Position numbers and translations under genes: made by a program. A model generated the notes under the pieces. It was not told the origin of the DNA. It did no database searches and saw nothing but the letters and a program-made list of their open reading frames with translations. Below are positions 32,831 to 40,748 of a stretch of DNA of 64,000 bases, one piece after another. Location of the stretch: the NCBI RefSeq assembly GCF_905171775.1, contig NC_053494.1, forward strand, positions 135,106,092 to 135,170,091, read 5' to 3'. Origin of the DNA: Rana temporaria. Its lineage: Eukaryota; Chordata; Amphibia; Anura; Ranidae. How positions within the stretch are numbered: the first letter of the stretch is position 1; each line of letters starts with the position of its first letter.

Positions 32831-34153
32831 ATGGCATCAAGATCAGAGGGTACAAAAGGTGGGGATTCCCCCGCAGAGTCTGAGGTCTCGGATAGAGCTA
32901 TGCCGCTGCTTTCCCCACAGGGAGCCGTTGGGCCATCGGGGTCTGGGGCTAGAGCTGACGCGAGTCAACCCAACCCTAAGGTGGTCACGGAGGAGGTGTT
33001 ACTCGCCTCTTTAAATGAGATGCGGAGAAGCATGGGAGAAATGATAGCCGCAGCCATGCGGGGTAGTAAGCGGAATAGATCTCCGTCACCCGTGCGCGGA
33101 CCCTCGGAAGAGGAGGTCCTTTCCTCTGGGGAATTGGACGACCTATTGGACAGAGACCAAGTAGGTTCAGGGATCGAAGATCCGGATACAGAGGAGTCTG
33201 GGGCAGTCTCCCTGAGGGAGAGCTGGTGGATTCAGGGCTTGACGGACTTGGTCCATAAGGCATTCAACCTGCCTGTACCAGATCTCCAGGTATCGACGGT
33301 TTCAGCTTTGGGCTCACTGAGGGCGCCTCAAAGCAGGGCTGTGTTTCCGATCCATCCTCTCTTAGAGGGAGTCTTGTTCCAAGAGTGGAACAAACCAGAC
33401 AAGGTTTTCTTTCCACCTAAGAAATTTTCTGTCTTATATCCTATGGAAGAAAAGTTTTCCAAGAGATGGGCTTCTCCTGCAGTAGACGCAGCCATCTCAT
33501 GTGTTAACAAATCGTTAACATGTCCTGTAGAAAACGTACAGGTTTTCAAAGATCCAGTTGATAGACGCTTGGAAGCCCTACTTAAGAACTCCTTCACTTC
33601 TGCAGGGGCAGTAGTACAGCCAGCCGTGGCTGCGATTGGAGTCGCTCAAGCTTTATCGGATCAATTTAAACAAATGCTTGAACTTATTCCTGCCGAGCAG
33701 GCAGAAGAATTTTCGGATGTCCCTAAAGCCATATGTTTTACGGTAGACGCAATCAAGGATTCTATCCAACAAGCGTCACGTTTATCATTATCCCTTATCC
33801 ATATGAGAAGACTCTTATGGTTAAAAAGCTGGGAGGCTGAGCCCCCATGCAAGAAGCTCCTGGCAGGGTTTCCCTTCCATGGAGGACGGCTCTTCGGAGA
33901 GGACTTAGATAAATACATTCAGACCATTTCAAACGGCAAGAGTACTCTCTTGCCAACTAAGAAGAGGGTTCAGGGGCCTGCGTTTAAACGACAGTCCTCC
34001 CCTGGGCAGGGGCCCTCTAATGCCAAGCAGTATCGACGGCCTCCTGCAAGAACAAACTTCGGCTTCAACAGCAGATCAAGAGGACAGGCTGTTAGGGGCA
34101 AGAGGCAGTGGTTTCGCAAGCCGGCAAAACCAGCCCCCAAGTCTACCTCATGA
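32831..34153 (+). CDS. gag: DIRS Gag-like protein
   Basis: First frame of the element, 440 residues from ATG 32831. In DIRS elements the first frame encodes the structural Gag-like protein that packages the RNA. I rely mainly on position and size, since no CCHC zinc knuckle is visible. The N-terminal 110 residues are rich in Ser, Gly, Glu and charged residues. The middle (about 130-350) is predicted globular with a motif like WNKPDKVFFPPKKF near residue 185. The C-terminal 70 residues are strongly basic (Arg, Lys, Gln, Pro), as expected for nucleic acid binding. It overlaps the RT frame by about 134 bases. The ATG at 32831 is the first in frame after the leader. Confidence 0.85.
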   Translation: MASRSEGTKGGDSPAESEVSDRAMPLLSPQGAVGPSGSGARADASQPNPKVVTEEVLLASLNEMRRSMGEMIAAAMRGSKRNRSPSPVRGPSEEEVLSSGELDDLLDRDQVGSGIEDPDTEESGAVSLRESWWIQGLTDLVHKAFNLPVPDLQVSTVSALGSLRAPQSRAVFPIHPLLEGVLFQEWNKPDKVFFPPKKFSVLYPMEEKFSKRWASPAVDAAISCVNKSLTCPVENVQVFKDPVDRRLEALLKNSFTSAGAVVQPAVAAIGVAQALSDQFKQMLELIPAEQAEEFSDVPKAICFTVDAIKDSIQQASRLSLSLIHMRRLLWLKSWEAEPPCKKLLAGFPFHGGRLFGEDLDKYIQTISNGKSTLLPTKKRVQGPAFKRQSSPGQGPSNAKQYRRPPARTNFGFNSRSRGQAVRGKRQWFRKPAKPAPKSTS

Positions 34154-36044
34154 AGGGGCGCCCCCACCCACGAAGGTGGGGGGAAGGCTGCGACTCTTTT
34201 CGGAGATTTGGGAAGCCAGCATTCCCGACGAGTGGGTACGGTCTTCCGTGGCCACAGGCTACAAGCTAGAATTCCTAAGGTTTCCTCCTCCTCATTTCCA
34301 GGAGTCGAGGATTCCAAACGATCTGGAGAAAGGAGCCGCATTAAAGTCGGCTCTAGATCATCTACTTTCCCAGGAAGTGATAGTAGAGGTACCAGTCCTG
34401 GAACAGGGGCTGGGTTTCTACTCCAACCTATTCATCATCCCAAAGCCCAATGGAGATGTCAGGCCAATTTTGGACCTAAAGATGGTAAATGCATACTTAA
34501 AAGTCCGCTCATTTCGGATGGAATCCGTGCGGTCAGCAGCTGCCACACTCCAAAAGGACGACTTCATGGCGTCCATAGACATAAAGGATGCCTACCTTCA
34601 TGTTCCAATTTATCAGCCACATCAAAGATATCTACGCTTTATGGTGGCTTCGCGTCATTTCCAATTCGTGACGCTTCCCTTCGGGTTGGCTACGGCCCCC
34701 CGGGTGTTCACGAAGGTTCTAGCTCCAATCCTAGCCAAGCTAAGGATCCAAGGGGTCACGATCCTAGCATACCTGGACGACCTCCTAGTCATAGACCACT
34801 CGTCTCCCGGCTTGGAACGAGCAGTGGCCCTCACGGTCCAATACCTCGAGAGGTTCGGCTGGGTCCTAAATCGAGAGAAGTCAGCATTCCAGCCCACAAG
34901 GCAGTTGGAATATCTCGGCATGAGATTAGACACAGAACAACAAGGGGTGTTCCTACCTCTGAGGAAGGTCAAAGCCATCAAGGAATTAATCCTACTGGTT
35001 CTAAGCAAGAAAGAACCGACTATTCGCCTATGTATGAGATTACTAGGCAAGATGGTGGCTACTTTCGAGGCGGTGCCATACGCCCAGAGCCACACTCGCA
35101 TCCTGCAGGCAGCCATCCTGTCAGCATGGAGCAGAAGGCCACAGGCCTTGGATATCCCGTTGCCTCTCTCATCAAGAGTCCGACAAAGTCTGTGTTGGTG
35201 GTTAGACCCTCAGAATCTACTGAAGGGGAGGTCTTTCAGCCCAGTGGCTTGGAAGATAGTGACCACAGACGCCAGCCTGACGGGCTGGGGAGCGATTGTG
35301 GATGGTTCCACTCGCCAAGGTATTTGGACAAAGCCAGAGAAGCTTTTACCCATCAACATCTTGGAGCTCAGAGCTGTTCGACTAGCCCTCAGGGCTTGGA
35401 CGTCGAAATTGCAGGGGCTCCCGGTGAGAATTCAATCAGACAATGCCACGGCAGTGGCATACATAAATCACCAAGGGGGGACCAGGAGTCAGGCCACTCA
35501 GAGAGAAGTGAGCTTGATTCTCCTATGGGCAGAGGCTCATGTGCCCTGCATATCGGCAATATTCATTCCCGGAGTGGACAACTTTCAGGCGGACTTCTTA
35601 AGCCGCCAGACTCTATGGCCGGGGGAATGGTCTCTGCATCCACAAGTCTTTCAAGCACTCTGCCAAAGATGGGGAGTGCCGGACGTGGATATCATGGCAT
35701 CGAGACTCAACAAGAAGCTAGACAGGTTCATGTCCCGCTCAAGGGATCCGATGGCCTGCGGAACCGATGCTCTGGTTTGCCCTTGGCATCAGTTCAAGCT
35801 TCTTTATGCGTTTCCCCCGCTCCAGTTACTACCCCGCCTGCTGCGCAGGATCCGGGTGGAGCACATACCAGTTATCCTGGTAGCTCCAGCATGGCCCAGA
35901 AGGGCTTGGTACTCACTAATCCTAAGGATGGTAGTGGGAAACCCTTGGACTCTGCCTCTAAGGCCAGACCTGCTATCGCAAGGTCCGATCCTCCACCCTG
36001 CCTTACGGCATCTAAATTTGACGGCCTGGAAGCTGAATCCTTGA
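34020..36044 (+). CDS. pol: DIRS reverse transcriptase, RNase H and Dam-methyltransferase-like protein
   Basis: 674 residues from the first ATG in frame; the true start could be later or depend on frameshifting or reinitiation, because the start lies inside gag in another frame. RT spans about 55-320: D187 in SIDIKDAYLHV (motif A) and YLDD at 251-254 (motif C). RNase H spans about 408-530 with D417 (TTDAS), E449 (NILELRA), D474 (QSDNATAV) and D525 (FQADFLS), a complete catalytic set. Residues 545-660 match the domain annotated in DIRS elements as phage-Dam-like N6-adenine methyltransferase, with VDIMASRLN, then YAFPP at 596-600 in the place of the (D/N)PPY motif. Product would copy the genomic RNA into circular DNA. 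No stop or frameshift is present. Confidence 0.95.
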   Translation: MPSSIDGLLQEQTSASTADQEDRLLGARGSGFASRQNQPPSLPHEGAPPPTKVGGRLRLFSEIWEASIPDEWVRSSVATGYKLEFLRFPPPHFQESRIPNDLEKGAALKSALDHLLSQEVIVEVPVLEQGLGFYSNLFIIPKPNGDVRPILDLKMVNAYLKVRSFRMESVRSAAATLQKDDFMASIDIKDAYLHVPIYQPHQRYLRFMVASRHFQFVTLPFGLATAPRVFTKVLAPILAKLRIQGVTILAYLDDLLVIDHSSPGLERAVALTVQYLERFGWVLNREKSAFQPTRQLEYLGMRLDTEQQGVFLPLRKVKAIKELILLVLSKKEPTIRLCMRLLGKMVATFEAVPYAQSHTRILQAAILSAWSRRPQALDIPLPLSSRVRQSLCWWLDPQNLLKGRSFSPVAWKIVTTDASLTGWGAIVDGSTRQGIWTKPEKLLPINILELRAVRLALRAWTSKLQGLPVRIQSDNATAVAYINHQGGTRSQATQREVSLILLWAEAHVPCISAIFIPGVDNFQADFLSRQTLWPGEWSLHPQVFQALCQRWGVPDVDIMASRLNKKLDRFMSRSRDPMACGTDALVCPWHQFKLLYAFPPLQLLPRLLRRIRVEHIPVILVAPAWPRRAWYSLILRMVVGNPWTLPLRPDLLSQGPILHPALRHLNLTAWKLNP

Positions 36045-37060
36045 TTCTCAGGGGTAGAGGTCTGTCTCAGAAAGTAATCTCTACCCTAATCAGAGCCAGG
36101 AAACCGGTCTCTAGGGTGATTTATCACAGGGTCTGGAAGGCCTATATAGGCTGGTGCGAGTCCAAGCTATGGCTTCCTCGCAAGTTCACCATAGATAGAG
36201 TTTTAAGTTTTCTCCAGCTAGGAGTGGATAAAGGATTGGCATTAAGCACAATCAAAGGACAGATTTCTGCCCTGTCAGTGTGGTTTCAGCGGCCACTGGC
36301 CACCCACTCGCTGGTTAAGACCTTCCTTCAAGGGGTCTTACGTATTAAACCTCCAGTTAGATCCCCGCTTTGCCCGTGGGATTTAAATCTTGTTCTGTCG
36401 AGTTTACAGAAACAACCGTTTGAGCCGTTGGCTGAAGTTCCTTTGGTTCTACTGACAAGGAAGTTGGTGTTTTTGGTTGCCATAGTTTCCGCAAGAAGAG
36501 TTTCGGAACTGGCAGCCTTATCCTGTAAGGAACCATATCTTATATTTCATAAGGACAAGGTCGTTCTCCGCCCTCATCCTTCCTTCTTACCGAAGGTCAT
36601 ATCCAGTTTTCATTTGAACCAGGATTTGGTATTACCATCCTTCTTCCCTAAACCTACTTCCAGAAAGGAAGGGTTGCTGCATACCTTGGATATTGTCAGG
36701 GCCATGAAGGCCTATCTTAAAGCTACAGAGAAGATCCGGAAAACAGATGTGCTGTTTATTCTGCCGGATGGGCCCAAGAAGGGGCAGGCAGCTGCAAAGT
36801 CCACCATTTCTAGGTGGATTAAGCAATTGATCACTCAGGCCTACGGCTTGAAAGGGTTGCCTCCTCCAGTATCATTAAAGGCTCATTCTACTAGAGCCAT
36901 GGGCGCCTCCTGGGCAGCACACCACCAGATCTCTATGGCTCAAGTTTGCAAGGCGGCAACCTGGTCTTCTGTCCACACATTTACAAAATTCTACAAGTTG
37001 GACGTAAGAAGGAATACTGATACTGCCTTCGGGCAGGCAGTGCTGCAGGCTGCAGTTTGA
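34208..37060 (+). CDS. yr: DIRS tyrosine recombinase (C-terminal part of a long overlapping frame)
   Basis: The frame is open for 950 codons. Residues 1-600 overlap the RT frame and have no recognisable domain. From about residue 607 (base 36026) to the end lies a tyrosine recombinase: a helical N-terminal DNA-binding part (about 617-720), then R764 in SARRVSEL, H893 and R896 in KAHSTRAMGA, W919, and the nucleophile Y929 in TKFYKLDV, giving the R-H-R-W-Y set. It would integrate the circular cDNA without target duplication. The start codon is unknown: translation may begin at the upstream ATG, at an internal site, or by frameshift out of the RT frame, which ends at 36044 only about 20 bases into the recombinase domain. 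Confidence 0.93.
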   Translation: MGSQHSRRVGTVFRGHRLQARIPKVSSSSFPGVEDSKRSGERSRIKVGSRSSTFPGSDSRGTSPGTGAGFLLQPIHHPKAQWRCQANFGPKDGKCILKSPLISDGIRAVSSCHTPKGRLHGVHRHKGCLPSCSNLSATSKISTLYGGFASFPIRDASLRVGYGPPGVHEGSSSNPSQAKDPRGHDPSIPGRPPSHRPLVSRLGTSSGPHGPIPREVRLGPKSREVSIPAHKAVGISRHEIRHRTTRGVPTSEEGQSHQGINPTGSKQERTDYSPMYEITRQDGGYFRGGAIRPEPHSHPAGSHPVSMEQKATGLGYPVASLIKSPTKSVLVVRPSESTEGEVFQPSGLEDSDHRRQPDGLGSDCGWFHSPRYLDKAREAFTHQHLGAQSCSTSPQGLDVEIAGAPGENSIRQCHGSGIHKSPRGDQESGHSERSELDSPMGRGSCALHIGNIHSRSGQLSGGLLKPPDSMAGGMVSASTSLSSTLPKMGSAGRGYHGIETQQEARQVHVPLKGSDGLRNRCSGLPLASVQASLCVSPAPVTTPPAAQDPGGAHTSYPGSSSMAQKGLVLTNPKDGSGKPLDSASKARPAIARSDPPPCLTASKFDGLEAESLILRGRGLSQKVISTLIRARKPVSRVIYHRVWKAYIGWCESKLWLPRKFTIDRVLSFLQLGVDKGLALSTIKGQISALSVWFQRPLATHSLVKTFLQGVLRIKPPVRSPLCPWDLNLVLSSLQKQPFEPLAEVPLVLLTRKLVFLVAIVSARRVSELAALSCKEPYLIFHKDKVVLRPHPSFLPKVISSFHLNQDLVLPSFFPKPTSRKEGLLHTLDIVRAMKAYLKATEKIRKTDVLFILPDGPKKGQAAAKSTISRWIKQLITQAYGLKGLPPPVSLKAHSTRAMGASWAAHHQISMAQVCKAATWSSVHTFTKFYKLDVRRNTDTAFGQAVLQAAV

Positions 37061-37226
37061 GACCCTCGGATTCCGGGGGCTCCTCTTTTTTTGAGTTAAA
37101 TTTAAAATTTAAGATTATTTTTCTCAAATAAGTTGGATTATTATGATTTGAGTATATCTCTAAATTAAATCCTTTTGTCTTGGAGATGTTCTCCCTCCCC
37201 TCATTGTAAGCATTGCTTTGGGACAT

Positions 37227-37343
37227 CCCATATAGTAATGAATGCCGCTCTGTGTCCCGTGATGTAACGATAAAGAAAAAGAGATTTTTAATACAGCTTA
37301 CCTGTAAAATCTTTTTCTTGGAGTACATCACGGGACACAGAGC
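37227..37343 (+). repeat. DIRS internal complementary region
   Basis: 37227-37275 is the reverse complement of the left terminus (31436-31486). 37281-37343 is the reverse complement of the right terminus (from about 37510 to 37572). They meet at a run of five A. The region therefore has the sequence of a joined right-end/left-end circle junction, the template function proposed for DIRS elements. Confidence 0.93.
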
Positions 37344-37391
37344 TCCCACCCCTCTTATGGGGACCATTTTGGGAGGCATACTGCTTGCTAC

Positions 37392-37578
37392 AAAACTGAG
37401 GTACTCCTCCTATGGGAGGGGGTTATATAGGGAGGGGCATTTCCTGTTTGAAGATTGCCAGTGTCTACACCTGAAGGTATTCCATATAACCCATATAGTA
37501 ATGAATGCCGCTCTGTGTCCCGTGATGTACTCCAAGAAAAAGATTTTACAGGTAAGCTGTATTAAAAATCTCTTTTTT
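37392..37578 (+). repeat. DIRS right inverted terminal repeat
   Basis: 37392-37528 is the inverse of the left repeat. 37529-37578 (ACTCCAAGAAAAAGATTTTA onward) is the unique right extension, found inverted in the internal complementary region. The end lies within a run of six T at 37573-37578. Confidence 0.93.
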
Positions 37579-37884
37579 CAGCTCTGCTCGGCTTCTGCGC
37601 CCCCGTACCTCAGGCCAAATGATGTACTGCAGGCCTATTAGCTTGAATTCTGCTGGTTTTGCGAGTCAACACTCGCAAACCGAGTCAGAATTAAAAAAAA
37701 ATGCTCTTAAACCAAGTTAGTCTTAAACCAAGGTTCCACTGTATTGGTACTTACAATGATCGGCTTTTTTTCTATGTAAAACTTTTATACCAAAAGGAAA
37801 AAAATGTTTGTTGTAACTGCTGATAGTGTGAGCTGGAGTGCAGCCTCAGTTTATTAATGCATTTAAATCTGCTAGTACATCTAA

Positions 37885-38260
37885 AGTCTCGTACACACGA
37901 TCGGATTTCCATCCGACAAATCGGTTGAATTTTGTGCGAAGGCCGTTGGCCATGAACTTGTTATGCATACAGACGGCAGATTTTTTTCAGCCAACATACA
38001 CGAAACTACGTGGTTTTTCAGCTCTTTAGCGCCACCCTTTCGGCAACTTCTGCTAATGTTATGGTTAGAATTGGTTCGATGCATGCGTGTTTGTACTTTG
38101 GATTTTATTCCGATGGACTTGTGGGCACACATTTGTTGTTGGAAAATTTGAGAGCATGCTACAACAATTGTCCGATAGAGCGTACAAATGGTCAGATTAT
38201 CCGGCAAAACCATGCCATCACACATTTGTTGTCGGAAAATCCAATTGTGTGTACGGGCCT
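37885..38260. mobile_element. Hairpin MITE (AGTCTCGTACACACG), 376 bp
   Basis: TAA (37882-37884) and TTA (38261-38263) flank inverted ends AGTCTCGTACACACGATCGG and AGGCCCGTACACACAATTGG. Inner parts resemble the copy at 23415 (TTCAGCTCTTTAGCGCCACC). Confidence 0.82.
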
Positions 38261-38263
38261 TTA

Positions 38264-38925
38264 CACTCCCCTCCTCCCAGACTGACAGTGCTGCCGTCCA
38301 TATGTGTCCCCTGTGCTCCTTCATCCAGAGTGGGGGCACGCTAATACAGGAGATGTGTTACTGGCGTGAAAAAAGAAGGGGGAAAAAGCCTAAAAAAGAA
38401 AGCAAATGCAGACACCACATCTAATGAATGGTAAGCTGCAATATTTAAATTTTGGGGTTTTGGGTTTAATACCGCTTTAAATATTTGTTAGGTGTAACTG
38501 AATTTTGATATTGCATTTATCTGTTTCGCTGCGCATACATTAAAATATGAGCGTATTGCCTTATGAAGGTCCCAAAATGTCTTGGCAAATGGCTGTTGTG
38601 TGCAAATAACTTGGCAATAATAACAGGCTAATTACACGACAGTAGTGGAGGGCCAGGGCTATAAGACAGCTGTTAACGTTCCTTGCGAATTAGAAGGCTA
38701 TCGAGTGTTGGATGAAATAAATAATTTGCTCAGTGGAACATGGGAACATGCCTGCTTACTTTATAATAGACTGAGGATATACAGTACATGGTAGGGAATC
38801 ATGTACAGCAATATATAGCAGGCAGTTAAAAGCAGTTATAACAAAGATATATTGTTGATGGGTTACTACGCTTTTTTAAGACTGAGTACAAGTACTGGTA
38901 CTTTTTTCTAGTCTCGCCGATTCCG
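38264..38925. other. Repeat-poor AT-rich stretch, candidate conserved noncoding DNA
   Basis: No transposon ends or frames are visible from about 38480 to 38830. It contains homeodomain-type cores (CTAATTAC, AATAAATAATTT). Candidate for a conserved noncoding element, by impression only. Confidence 0.2.
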
Positions 38926-38934
38926 ATTTTTTTG

Positions 38935-39635
38935 TCATGTAAAATGTGGCACTAATATGCAGCACTGATGAGAAGCCACTAATACGCAGCACTGAGGGGC
39001 ACTGATAGGTGGCAATGGTGGGGCATGAACTGGTGTTAGTATTTTTTTTTTTCTTATTTTTCTTTTACAGTTTCTTTTTTTTGAGAATTTTTTTTTTCAA
39101 TGCTTCCTTTGTTGTCAGTGTTGTTGTGTGTTTTTTTTTTTATTATTATTATTATTTATACAATTCTTACTTTTACATATTTTTATTAAACATTTTCCTT
39201 CTACCTTTTTTTTTTTTTTTTTTACTTTTGTCAACTCTGTTGGGGCGGGGGGCTTTGGTGAGCTATCACGGGTCTAAACAGACCCCTGACATCTTCCTTT
39301 GAGACAGAGAAAGGGACTAAGGACACAGATTCCCCAGTCCTTTTCTTAGCAGCCTCAGCTGCACTGAAGATTAATAAACAAAAGACAGAAGCTCCTGTTC
39401 ATTCACAAACTGAAGCAACACAGTTTACGATGCTCAGTTAGGAATGGACAGAGTCAGTGATCACTGACTGTGCATTCAGAAAAGGAAGGAGCCGGTAAAT
39501 GACAGATTTACCAGCTCCTTCCTGCGCTCTCCATCCTGAGATCCAGGGGAACAGAATAGGATCCGGGGACGACAAAGGGGACAATCGGAGATGATCGGTG
39601 CAGCGGTGGGGGCTGTTACAAGCACCAAATAAACC
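38935..39635. mobile_element. Unclassified dispersed repeat, copy 1
   Basis: A short degenerate tandem part (GCACTGATNNG units, 38940-39015), a T-rich tract, then TTTGAGACAGAGAAAGG and AGCTCCTTCC blocks. The same order occurs at about 57560-58210, so both are copies of one family. No coding frame is shared. A C-run (39635-39648) marks the junction with the Tc1 relic. Confidence 0.6.
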
Positions 39636-39639
39636 CCCC

Positions 39640-40332
39640 CCCCCCCACACCATAACTCCACCACCACCAGCCTGAACCACTGATACAAGACAGGATGGAT
39701 CCCTGCTTTCATGTTTACGGCAACTTCTGACCCTACCATCTGAATGTCGCAACTGAAATCGAGACTCATCAGACCAGGCAACATTTTTACCATCTTCTAT
39801 TGTCCAATCTTGGCGAGCCTGTGTGAATTGTAGCCTCATTTTCCTGTTCTTAGCTGACAGGAGTGCTGCTGTAGCCCATCTGGTTCATTGATAGTATTCT
39901 GCATACCTTGGTTGTAACAAGTTATTTGAGTTACTGTTGCCTTTCTATCATTTGGAACCAGTCTGCTCATTCTCCTCTGACGTGACATCAACAAGGCCTT
40001 TCCATCCACAAAACTGCCATTTACTGGATATTTTCTCTTTCCCAGACCATTCTCTGTAAACTCTAGAAATGGTTGTGTTAAAATCCCAGTAGATCAGCAG
40101 TTTTTGAAATACTCAGACTAGCCTGTATGGCAATAACAACCCTGCCACGTTCAAAGTTACTTAAATCCAATCTCTTCCCCATTCTAATTCTCTGTTTGAG
40201 CTTCAGCAAGTCGTCTTCACCATGTCTAGAGGCCTAAATGCAATTAGTTGCTGCCATGTGATTGGCTGATTAGTAATCTGTGTTACTAAACAACTGAACA
40301 GGTGTACCTGATAAAGTGGCCAGTGAGGGTAT
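39640..40332 (-). pseudogene. Tc1-like transposase relic with 5' terminal end
   Basis: Reading on the minus strand from about 40332: a terminal repeat beginning TATACCCTCACTGGCCACTT, then a broken N-terminal part (GKRLDLSNFERG near 40180-40145, the HTH region), then an open part (39839 down to 39640) with WTIEDGKNVAWSDESRF, where the Asp of SDESRF is the second catalytic residue of the DDE/DxE triad, and GGGGVMVWG. The rest of the catalytic domain is missing at the C-run, so the copy is dead. Confidence 0.88.
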
Positions 40333-40744
40333 ATTTACTGCCCCCAACCGCAAGTGTTAATAAATTTCCTTATTTTTGAATCATTGTTTGCTTTGTTATT
40401 TATGCACTTTGTGTATTCTATTTTCTAAGATTATATAAAAGGGAGTTCAAGAGTTGGACATGTTGGTTTGTTTAAACTTGTACATGAGAACAAAACTGTT
40501 AATTAACTAACGAATTAATTGATTAATTGTTAATGAGAATCAAAATACAGAGATGTGTGAAAAAAATTTGCATAGTTATTCGTACATCAAAACTGCATGC
40601 ATGTGTGAATGTGAATTTGTCCACTCTGTGGAATGATTGGTGGTCAGATGTTCTTAGAATTTGACCAGATTTGCATGACAAATTCTCTGAGGCCATAATC
40701 ATTTGTCTGTTAGGTGAATATTCTTTTATTGTTAAAAAAAAAAC
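40333..40744. other. No gene recognised
   Basis: AT-rich sequence with TTAATTAA-type runs around 40498-40535. Nothing coding. Confidence 0.4.
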
Positions 40745-40748
40745 GAAA

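Larger units (their letters stand above)
31433..37578 (+). mobile_element. DIRS-type tyrosine-recombinase retrotransposon, apparently full length
   Basis: About 6.15 kb. It has inverted terminal repeats (left 31436-31582, right 37392-37578), an internal complementary region (37227-37343), a 1.25-kb leader, and three uninterrupted frames for Gag-like, RT-RNase H-methyltransferase-like and tyrosine recombinase products. There is no LTR and no integrase, and no target duplication, as known for DIRS elements. The flanks are neighbouring units of one short tandem repeat, joined at a T-run. Intact frames and nearly identical terminal repeats indicate a recent insertion. Confidence 0.96.
31156..37741. 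mobile_element. TA-flanked Tc1/mariner-type MITE hosting the DIRS insertion
   Basis: TA at 31154-31155 and 37742-37743 flanks inverted ends CAGTTGAACCTCGCAAATC and CAGTGGAACCTTGGTTTAAG. The native part is about 31156-31432 plus 37579-37741 and includes a tandem repeat of about 60 bp (CCTGCGCCCCCGTACCTCAG units at 31322, 31388 and 37593). Everything between is the DIRS element. Confidence 0.7.

Noticed and set aside
34655..35116. 153-codon minus-strand frame inside the DIRS RT region
   Set aside because: Shadow of the RT gene; it has no recognisable domain.
32831..37060. Endogenous retrovirus
   Set aside because: There is no protease, integrase or envelope, and no LTR; the tyrosine recombinase, split inverted repeats and internal complementary region define a DIRS retrotransposon.
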